Positions 15,074 to 21,174 of a DNA stretch of 52,506 nt are shown here, piece by piece. The DNA lies in NCBI RefSeq assembly GCF_026008495.1, contig NZ_BQUN01000113.1, forward strand, positions 1-52,506, read 5' to 3'. This DNA comes from Streptomyces sp. A012304 (GTDB taxonomy: Bacteria > Actinomycetota > Actinomycetes > Streptomycetales > Streptomycetaceae). The notes under the pieces are model-generated. The model was given only the letters and a program-made list of their open reading frames with translations. It did not search any database and had not been told where the DNA came from. How positions within the stretch are numbered: position 1 is the first letter of the stretch; the number at the start of each line of letters is the position of its first letter. Position numbers and translations under genes: made by a program.

Positions 15074-15799
15074 ATGAGCGTGACGAGTCGGTACCGGGAG
15101 GCCTGGGAGGGCTTCTGGCGCGAGGCCCCCGACGAGCCGGGCGCGGTGTTCTGGGACGCGGCCCCCGCGGTGACCGCCGCCCACCATCTCGCCTTCTTCG
15201 AGCCCCATCTCACCGACTTCGGGCTGCCGCTGATCGACCTCGGCTGCGGCAACGGCACCCAGACGCGTTTCCTCGCCGACCGCTTCCCGCACGTCGTCGG
15301 CGTCGACCTGGCCGCCGCGGCCCTCGACCACGCGCGCCGCGCCGACCCCACCGGGCAGGCGACGTACCGGCTGCTGGACGCGGCCGACGACGCCGAGGCC
15401 AAGGCGCTGCACGCCGAACTCGGTGACTCCCACGTCTACATGCGGGGCGTGCTGCACCAGTGCGAGCCCGCCGACCGGCAGGCGCTGATGGACGGGTTCG
15501 CCGCGCTGCTCGGCGAACGCGGCCGGGGCTTCCTCGTGGAGCTGTCCGAGGCCGCCGGCCCCGTCCTCGGCGCACTGGCCCAGAGCCCCGACGGGCCGCC
15601 CGCGAAGCTCACACCGGTGTTCCGGCACGGCATCAACCCGGGTGAGGTGGCCGACGACGCGCTCTCCGCCTATGTGCGCGCCGCCGGGCTCACCGTCCTC
15701 GCCTCCGGGGACCTCCCGCTCACCACCACCGAGTTCACCGCGGACGGCACTCGGATCGAGCTGCCGTCGAAGTGGCTGGTGGTCGCCCGGGCCGTGTGA
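15074..15799 (+). CDS. Class I SAM-dependent methyltransferase
   Basis: 241 residues. Motif I for SAM binding is PLIDLGCGNGTQTRFLADRF (about residues 53-72), followed by the acidic residue in VVGVDLAAAALDHARRA. Motif IV-like is near SHVYMRGVLHQCEP. The N-terminal segment SRYREAWEGFWREAPDEPGA precedes the fold. The substrate is unknown. ATG 15074 has GGGGAG seven bases upstream; a TTG at 15068 is less likely. The gene is followed after 100 bases by the DoxX-family gene, which has its own promoter. Confidence 0.85.
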   Translation: MSVTSRYREAWEGFWREAPDEPGAVFWDAAPAVTAAHHLAFFEPHLTDFGLPLIDLGCGNGTQTRFLADRFPHVVGVDLAAAALDHARRADPTGQATYRLLDAADDAEAKALHAELGDSHVYMRGVLHQCEPADRQALMDGFAALLGERGRGFLVELSEAAGPVLGALAQSPDGPPAKLTPVFRHGINPGEVADDALSAYVRAAGLTVLASGDLPLTTTEFTADGTRIELPSKWLVVARAV

Positions 15800-15829
15800 C
15801 GACCGTCACAGAGAACGGCGGCTTCTCCC

Positions 15830-15856
15830 TGTCACATGCGCGCGGCGCCGGGTGTC
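15830..15856 (+). promoter_or_regulatory. ECF41-type promoter before the DoxX-family gene
   Basis: TGTCACA at 15830-15836, exactly 16 bases, then TGTC at 15853-15856. The promoter motif of ECF41 sigma factors is, from family knowledge, TGTCACA-N16-CGTC, so this differs at one position. It lies 43 bases before the ATG at 15899, and an ECF41/SigJ-type sigma gene is encoded next door. Confidence 0.5.
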
Positions 15857-15898
15857 AGGCAGGTGAAGGAAGCCACGATCCGATGAGGAGCCGCCGCC

Positions 15899-16240
15899 AT
15901 GTCCACCGCCTACGTCGTCGTCACCGTCCTGGGAGCCGTCATGGCCGGGTTCTCGGCCGGTTCCGTCTTCTTCCGGGCCGAGTGGACCGTGAAGCCGCTC
16001 GCCGACTACGGCGTGCCGCGCGCGTGGTGGCCGTGGTTGGGCGTGGCCAAGGCCGCCGGCGCGGCGGGTCTGCTGGCCGGGCTGTTCCTGCCCGTGGTCG
16101 GCGTGCTCGCCGCGGCCGGTCTGGTGCTGTACTTCCTCGGGGCCGTCGTCACCGTGGTGCGGGCCCGCTGGTTCTCGCACGTGCCGTTCCCGCTGATCTA
16201 CGCGGCGCCCGCGGCGGCGTCGCTGGTCCTGGGGTTCTGA
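15899..16240 (+). CDS. DoxX-family membrane protein
   Basis: 113 residues with four predicted transmembrane helices: near residues 4-24, 47-67 (LGVAKAAGAAGLLAGLF), 68-90 (GVLAAAGLVLYFLGAVV) and 95-113. The segment AEWTVKPLADYGVPRAWWPW between helices 1 and 2 is typical of DoxX/DoxX-like proteins. The family is linked with redox or thiol stress; no catalytic residue is evident. GAGGAG lies eight bases before ATG 15899. It has an ECF41-like promoter and converges with the sigma-factor gene across one shared terminator. Confidence 0.85.
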   Translation: MSTAYVVVTVLGAVMAGFSAGSVFFRAEWTVKPLADYGVPRAWWPWLGVAKAAGAAGLLAGLFLPVVGVLAAAGLVLYFLGAVVTVVRARWFSHVPFPLIYAAPAAASLVLGF

Positions 16241-16248
16241 GGGCGCGC

Positions 16249-16295
16249 GAACGGGTGCGGGGTGACCGGTCCGACCGGTCACCCCGCACCCGTTC
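16249..16295. terminator. Very strong bidirectional terminator
   Basis: Two perfectly complementary 22-base arms (16249-16270 and 16274-16295) are separated by three bases. The structure fills the gap between the DoxX gene (ends 16240) and the sigma gene (ends 16297 on the other strand), so it should stop transcription from both sides. Confidence 0.85.
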
Positions 16296-16296
16296 C

Positions 16297-17163
16297 TCAG
16301 GCGTCGAGCACGGCCACCTCGACGCCGTCCAGCCGCTCGCGGTCCGCGACGACCTCGATGCGGGTGATGCCGTCGTCGGCGACCGTGAAGAGGAGGACCA
16401 GCCGCAGCCTGCCCAGCGGGGCCATCGCGAGGCCGACACGGCCGTCGAGCAGCGCGAGGCCGGTGAACCGGGCCCGGCCGGTCGCCGCCATCGCGCCCTC
16501 GGCGACGGGACGGGCACCGGTGACCGTGACCGGCTGCGGCGTCGGGACGACGAACCGGTCGGCGGTCAGCACCACGTCCGGATGCAGCAGCGTCACGAGC
16601 GCCTCGAAGTCCCCGGCGCGGGTGGCCGCGAGGAACGCCTCGACCGCCGCGCGCTGCCGGGCCGCGTCGGCGGCGGGGGAGGGGGTGCGTCCGCCGACCC
16701 GTCGGCGGGCCCGGCTGGCGAGCTGCCGGGCCGCGGCGGGCGTGCGCTCGATCAGCGGGGCGATCGCGTCGAACGGCACCGCGAACAGGTCGTGCAGGAC
16801 GAACGCCAGCCGCTCGGCCGGCGTCAGCGTGTCCAGGACGACCAGCAGTGCCACCCCGACCGAGTCGGCCAGCACCGCCTCCTCCTCGGGATCACCGTCC
16901 TCCGGCGCGTCGTGTGCCTCCAGCGGCTCCTCGCGGCGTGTGCGGCGTGCGCGCAGCATGTTCAGGCTCACCCGGCCCACCACCGTGGTGAGCCAGGCGG
17001 TGAGGTCGTTCACCTCGCCGACGTCGGCGCGCGACGCCCGCAGCCAGGTCTCCTGCACCGCGTCGTCGGCCTCGGCGAGCGAGCCGAGCATGCGGTGGGC
17101 GATCGCCCGCAGCCGAGGCCGCTCGGCCTCGAAACGTTCCGGCGCCAGGGTGGGCGTGGTCAT
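16297..17163 (-). CDS. ECF sigma factor, SigJ/ECF41 type with SnoaL-like domain
   Basis: 288 residues. Region 2 lies at about 10-75 (RAIAHRMLGSLAEADDAVQE then TWLRASRADVGEVNDLTAWL), region 4 at about 110-165 (LDTLTPAERLAFVLHDLFAV and RTPAAARQLASRARRRV). From about 180 a SnoaL-like fold follows (VEAFLAATRAGDFEALVTLL, LHPDVVLTADRF), the hallmark of ECF41-type sigma factors, where the extension takes the place of an anti-sigma factor. I do not see the WLPEP or DGGGR motifs usually reported for the group, so regulation may differ. The likely target is the DoxX gene opposite, which has a matching promoter. Confidence 0.9.
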   Translation of the reverse strand: MTTPTLAPERFEAERPRLRAIAHRMLGSLAEADDAVQETWLRASRADVGEVNDLTAWLTTVVGRVSLNMLRARRTRREEPLEAHDAPEDGDPEEEAVLADSVGVALLVVLDTLTPAERLAFVLHDLFAVPFDAIAPLIERTPAAARQLASRARRRVGGRTPSPAADAARQRAAVEAFLAATRAGDFEALVTLLHPDVVLTADRFVVPTPQPVTVTGARPVAEGAMAATGRARFTGLALLDGRVGLAMAPLGRLRLVLLFTVADDGITRIEVVADRERLDGVEVAVLDA

Positions 17164-17259
17164 GACCGTTCCCCGTTTCGTGTGGTCGCGGCGGAGGGTT
17201 CCGCCGGGAAGATCACAGCAGAGCGGCGTGTGCGCCGGGCCGCGGGGGCCCGTTCCGAC

Positions 17260-19140
17260 TCACAGGGACTGCGCGACGTGCAGGAGCGCCTTGCGCGCCG
17301 CGGTGTCGCTTTGGCGCAGGAAAGGGGAGTTGGCGCGGGGACGGGGAAAGTCGCCCGGATGGGTCGTCAGCCGGGCCGGGTGGGGCGTTCCGTCCGCGCG
17401 CAGCGGACGGCCGTCGGCGGTGTCGATGACGCCAGTGGGCTGTCGGCGGCCGGTGGCGGGGTCGACCAGCGTCTCCTCACGGATGTCGCCGCGCTCGATG
17501 AGCCGGAGCAGCAGGGGATCGGTCGTGGAGGAAAGAGGCCGGCGAGGCAGGCGGGCCTCCAGCAGGGCATGTGCGCGCACCGTCGTGTCCACGGAGCTGG
17601 AGCGCGCCTCGAACACACCGTCCCGGCAGGCTGTCTCCATCTGGGCCCCGAGGAATCGGACGATGCCGGAGCGCGCGAGCGCCAGGAGTTGTTCGAGTCG
17701 TGGAGCAGGTGGTCCGCTGGTGAGGAACCGGCACATGGAGACGAAGGCGGGTAGGCCCTGATCCCCGGAGCCCGGAGAGATCAACCCGTTCCGCACCACC
17801 TCCCAGAGGGTGTTCATCACGGAGAACAGGGCGTGGTGGACGGCAAGATGAGCGCTGTGGCGGGGGTCGCGCCCCCTTGCCAGGTCAGCGGCGAGGTAAT
17901 CGGTCATCCACTGTCGCAGTGCCGCGTGGTCGGGAAAGCGGCGGCCCACCAGGGGCTGGTCCGGAGCTTCGATGTCGATGCGGTCCTCGCGGTGAGGGAC
18001 CGCGTGCGCGATGAGGTCCTTGAACTCGGGGGTGTTCCACGCCACCTCGGACAGGCGAGCGAGGAAGGCGTCCGGGGGCATGGCCAGGCAGTCGGAGTGC
18101 GAGGTGGCCAGCTCGCGGTAGCCGGCCTCGTTCAGCTCTCTCGCGATGAGCGGCCACAGGTCCGCGGTGAAGTCCAGGGGCCTGTTCTCCAGGACTTCGA
18201 GCCGGAAGTGCCGCGGGTGCTCGGCGGGAGGCCGCCGCAGCGCGTAGGCGAACTTGCAGCGGTACGGCACTCCGCGCCGGGAGCCCGCGTAGATGAGCGG
18301 TTCCCGCCCTGACGGCGTGTAACGCAGTTCTCCGCCCACGTCCCGGTGGAATCGGCCGCCGCGGCCCTCTGTGAGCAGGACCATGGCGTCGATGAATGTC
18401 AGGCCGAGGCCGCGTACGATCACGGGTTCTCCCGGCCGGATCGGATCCAGCGAGATGTCGGCGGTGGACGCGGGCGGCACATAGGTGAGCCGATGAGCAG
18501 CGGCTTTCCGGGCCAGGACTTCCTCGCCGCCACGGGGACGGACGGGGATGTGGCCCTGCGCGTGGATGACGAAGTCGACGTCCAGCGTGTCGCCGCCGCC
18601 GAGGGTGATCCGCTGCCGTCCGGCGCGCAGGTCACAGACGTCCAGGGCGAGCGCTTGATGCGTGTGGACCCGGACCCGCGGCGCGGCGGTCCGGACCGTG
18701 CGCCGAAAGACCCAGGTCAGGTAGTCACCGACGAGCGACCGGGTACTGAACCAGCCCCTGTGCGCACGCTGGGCCTCGGCGAGGCTCTCCGGCCTCGGGC
18801 GGTAGCCGTCGGGGAGGTCGAGAGTGCCCTGGGACAGCTGGGTGGCCCATTCGAAGAGCGTCGGCCCGGGGACGACGGGACCGTCACAGTCCACGGTGTC
18901 ATCGGTGAACAGCGTGCATTCGTCGGCTCTCGTGTTCGACCAGAGCAGGGCCGACTGACGGTGACGCCACACGAGACCGCCGCCGGCCGGACAGGGATCG
19001 ATGACGTGCACGTCCAGGAGTCCGTCCGGGAGGAACTCCGCCGCGTTCGCGGCGATCCGTTCGAGGAGAGACGTTCCGCGCGGCCCCGCGCCGATGATGG
19101 CGATGCTCGGAGTGACCCCCGCCTCTGAGGTGCTCATCAT
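17260..19140 (-). CDS. FAD/NAD(P)-binding protein of the lanthipeptide operon
   Basis: 626 residues. The N-terminus holds a Rossmann dinucleotide site, SIAIIGAGPRGTSLLERIAA (about 12-31), and VHVIDPCPAGGGLVWR close behind. DFVIHAQGHIPVRPRG near residue 200 and VIVRGLGLTFIDAMVLLTEG near 245 are the second nucleotide-binding strands. The layout fits the FAD-NAD(P)-binding family (PF13454-like) of N-hydroxylase-like flavoproteins; about 626 residues is usual for it. It lies 12 bases behind the ABC gene, with GGGAG five bases before ATG 19140. Its role is unknown; oxidation of the peptide or of an accessory molecule is one possibility. Confidence 0.8.
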   Translation of the reverse strand: MMSTSEAGVTPSIAIIGAGPRGTSLLERIAANAAEFLPDGLLDVHVIDPCPAGGGLVWRHRQSALLWSNTRADECTLFTDDTVDCDGPVVPGPTLFEWATQLSQGTLDLPDGYRPRPESLAEAQRAHRGWFSTRSLVGDYLTWVFRRTVRTAAPRVRVHTHQALALDVCDLRAGRQRITLGGGDTLDVDFVIHAQGHIPVRPRGGEEVLARKAAAHRLTYVPPASTADISLDPIRPGEPVIVRGLGLTFIDAMVLLTEGRGGRFHRDVGGELRYTPSGREPLIYAGSRRGVPYRCKFAYALRRPPAEHPRHFRLEVLENRPLDFTADLWPLIARELNEAGYRELATSHSDCLAMPPDAFLARLSEVAWNTPEFKDLIAHAVPHREDRIDIEAPDQPLVGRRFPDHAALRQWMTDYLAADLARGRDPRHSAHLAVHHALFSVMNTLWEVVRNGLISPGSGDQGLPAFVSMCRFLTSGPPAPRLEQLLALARSGIVRFLGAQMETACRDGVFEARSSSVDTTVRAHALLEARLPRRPLSSTTDPLLLRLIERGDIREETLVDPATGRRQPTGVIDTADGRPLRADGTPHPARLTTHPGDFPRPRANSPFLRQSDTAARKALLHVAQSL

Positions 19141-19152
19141 GTCTCCCTGGGT

Positions 19153-20913
19153 TCAGGCGATCAGCAGTTGGTGGGTGGCCAGCTCGCGATAGAGCGGGTT
19201 GGTCCGCGTCAGTTCGTCGTGGCTGCCGACCGCCACCACCTGACCGCCGTCCATGACGACGATCTGGTCGGCGTCGACGACAGTGGCGAGCCGGTGCGCC
19301 ACGATCAGCAGCGTGTGGCCGGCGGAGGCGGCGTCGACCGCGTGCCGGAAGGCGGCCTCGTTGTGCGCGTCGAGGTTGCTGGTGGGCTCGTCCAGCAGCA
19401 GGATCGGCGGAGCGGCCAGGAGCGTGCGGGCGATGGCCAGACGCTGGCGTTCGCCTCCGGAGAGCAACACGCCGCCTTCGCCGACCTCGGCGTCCAGGCC
19501 AAGCGGTGAGCGCTCCGCGATACCGACCAGGTTGACGGTGTGGAGCACCGCCAGCAGCTGCTCGTCGGTGGCCTCGGGCGCGCCGAGCGTGAGGTTGCCG
19601 CGGATCGTGCCGGCCAGCACGGGTGCCTCCTGCTCCACGTACCCCAACCGGGCGCGCAGCTGGTCGCGCGGCAGGTCGCGGAGGTCGACCCCGTCGATCC
19701 GGATGGAGCCGGAGGTGACGTCGTAGAAGCGCTCCACCAGGGCGAGGACGGTGGACTTGCCCGCGCCGGACGGGCCGACGAGCGCCGTGCGCGTGCCCGC
19801 GGGGACGGTGAAGCTCACGTTCCTGAGGACCGGCTCGCCCGACGCGTAGCCGAAGGTGACGTCGTCGAAGGTGATCGCGGCGACTCCCGCCGGATCGTGA
19901 CGGGACGGCCGGGGCGCCACGGCGGCGCTGTCGACCCGGGTGTCGTCCGCGGTCTCCGTCGGCAGGCACAGCACGTCTTCGACCCGCTGCAGCGCGCCCA
20001 GGCCGGCCTGCAACTGGGAGTTGGCGCTGACCACCTGCCCCACCGGCAGGATGAGGAAGAACAGGAAGAGCACGAATGCCACGAGGTCGCCCACGGACAG
20101 CTCCCCGCCGGCGACGCGGCTGCCCCCCACTCCCAGCACAAGGAGGAGGACGCCCTGGGTCGCGATGTGAGCGAGCGGGTTGATGAGCGCCTGCAGCCGG
20201 GCCTGGTGGACTCCCACCCCGTAAGCTCGGCGGGCGATGTCCTCGACGACCTCGGTCTCACGCTGCTCGGCACGGGCGGCACGGATGGTCCGGGCACCCC
20301 GGATGGCCCGCTCGACGCCGGACGTCATCTCGCCGAGAAGCGCCTGGGCCTCTTCGGTCAGCGGACGCGTCCTGCGCGCGATCAGGGCGGCGCCGGTGAG
20401 CCCCACCGTCATGCCGGCACAGGTGACGAGGAACAGCGCGGGGTCGACGAGGAAGGCCGCGACGGCCGCGCCCAGGATCATGAGGCCGCCGGTGGCCAGC
20501 TCGAACAGCCCCGAGGTGACCACCGAGCGGAGAAGGCTGCTGTCGGCACCGACCCGGGACAGCAGGTCACCGGTGCGGCGGTGGTCGTATTCCGCGATCG
20601 GCAGTCGCAGGACGTGCGCCGCGAGCCGTTCACGCACCCTCAGCACCAGCCTCTCTCCGGTGCGGCGCAGCAGATAGTCCCGCACCCCGTTGAGTGCGGC
20701 GGCTCCCAGAAGCAGGCCGGTGAGCATGGCCGCCGGTGCCGCTGTCGATCGTGCCGCGGAGATGGCGTCGATCAGGGAGCGGATCAGGATCGGCTGCAGC
20801 AGCGTGCCGGCCGCGGCGAGCAGGGACAGCAGCGCCGCCAGCGCCATGACCGGCAGATGGCCACGCAAGTAGTACAGCAGCTCGCGCACTCCGACGCGCT
20901 GTGCCCGGCTCAT
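19153..20913 (-). CDS. ABC exporter (fused permease and ATPase)
   Basis: 586 residues from ATG 20913 (AGGAGG seven bases upstream); the open frame to 21102 is non-coding. Six transmembrane helices occupy about 1-310, beginning LLYYLRGHLPVMALAALLSL. The ATPase domain from about 345 has Walker A GPSGAGKST, signature LSGGERQRLAIARTL and Walker B ILLLDEPTSNLDA, followed by the switch His in LIVAHRL. It is a half-exporter of the B/MsbA type that works as a homodimer. There is no C39 protease domain, so it exports without cutting the leader. It sits behind the precursor gene, in the usual place of a lanthipeptide exporter. Confidence 0.92.
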   Translation of the reverse strand: MSRAQRVGVRELLYYLRGHLPVMALAALLSLLAAAGTLLQPILIRSLIDAISAARSTAAPAAMLTGLLLGAAALNGVRDYLLRRTGERLVLRVRERLAAHVLRLPIAEYDHRRTGDLLSRVGADSSLLRSVVTSGLFELATGGLMILGAAVAAFLVDPALFLVTCAGMTVGLTGAALIARRTRPLTEEAQALLGEMTSGVERAIRGARTIRAARAEQRETEVVEDIARRAYGVGVHQARLQALINPLAHIATQGVLLLVLGVGGSRVAGGELSVGDLVAFVLFLFFLILPVGQVVSANSQLQAGLGALQRVEDVLCLPTETADDTRVDSAAVAPRPSRHDPAGVAAITFDDVTFGYASGEPVLRNVSFTVPAGTRTALVGPSGAGKSTVLALVERFYDVTSGSIRIDGVDLRDLPRDQLRARLGYVEQEAPVLAGTIRGNLTLGAPEATDEQLLAVLHTVNLVGIAERSPLGLDAEVGEGGVLLSGGERQRLAIARTLLAAPPILLLDEPTSNLDAHNEAAFRHAVDAASAGHTLLIVAHRLATVVDADQIVVMDGGQVVAVGSHDELTRTNPLYRELATHQLLIA

Positions 20914-20992
20914 CGTCGACCTCCTGCGAGCAATGCCATGGAGCGGCCCTTCTGCCTTGTGCGCGGAACTGGTTCTGTGCGGTCCGGCCGAC

Positions 20993-21036
20993 TGCGCCGG
21001 GGCGGGCAACCGCCTGCGGTCCCACACCCCGGCGCA
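20993..21036 (-). terminator. Intercistronic hairpin between precursor and exporter
   Basis: TGCGCCGGGG (20993-21002) pairs perfectly with CCCCGGCGCA (21027-21036); the loop holds a smaller GCGG/CCGC stem. It lies just after the precursor gene on the minus strand. Such structures act as partial terminators or 3'-end stabilisers and give more precursor than exporter message. Confidence 0.55.
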
Positions 21037-21049
21037 ATCGGGGACTGCG

Positions 21050-21169
21050 TCAGCAGGTGGTGCTGATCCAGCTGCAGTCGCAGCAGAACGACGTCGAGCC
21101 ACTGGCGAGGGTGTCCGGAGCGCCGGGCTCCGACTCCATCGCCTGCAGGGCGAGTACGAAGTTGGTCAT
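21050..21169 (-). CDS. lanA: Class III lanthipeptide precursor peptide
   Basis: 39 residues. Residues 4-12 read FVLALQAME, matching the LxLQxxE leader motif needed by class III synthetases. The leader continues to about residue 20. The C-terminal core holds Cys at 29, 30, 32 and 39. Residues 23-29 read SGSTSFC, a Ser-x2-Thr-x2-Cys unit; residues 33-39 read SWISTTC, a Ser-x2-Ser-x2-Cys unit. Both fit the labionin/lanthionine pattern, giving two likely rings; C30 and C32 may form a disulfide or thioethers. ATG 21169 lies five bases after the synthetase stop, with GAGGAGG inside that gene's end. No natural product name can be assigned. Confidence 0.85.
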   Translation of the reverse strand: MTNFVLALQAMESEPGAPDTLASGSTSFCCDCSWISTTC

Positions 21170-21174
21170 GGTCT

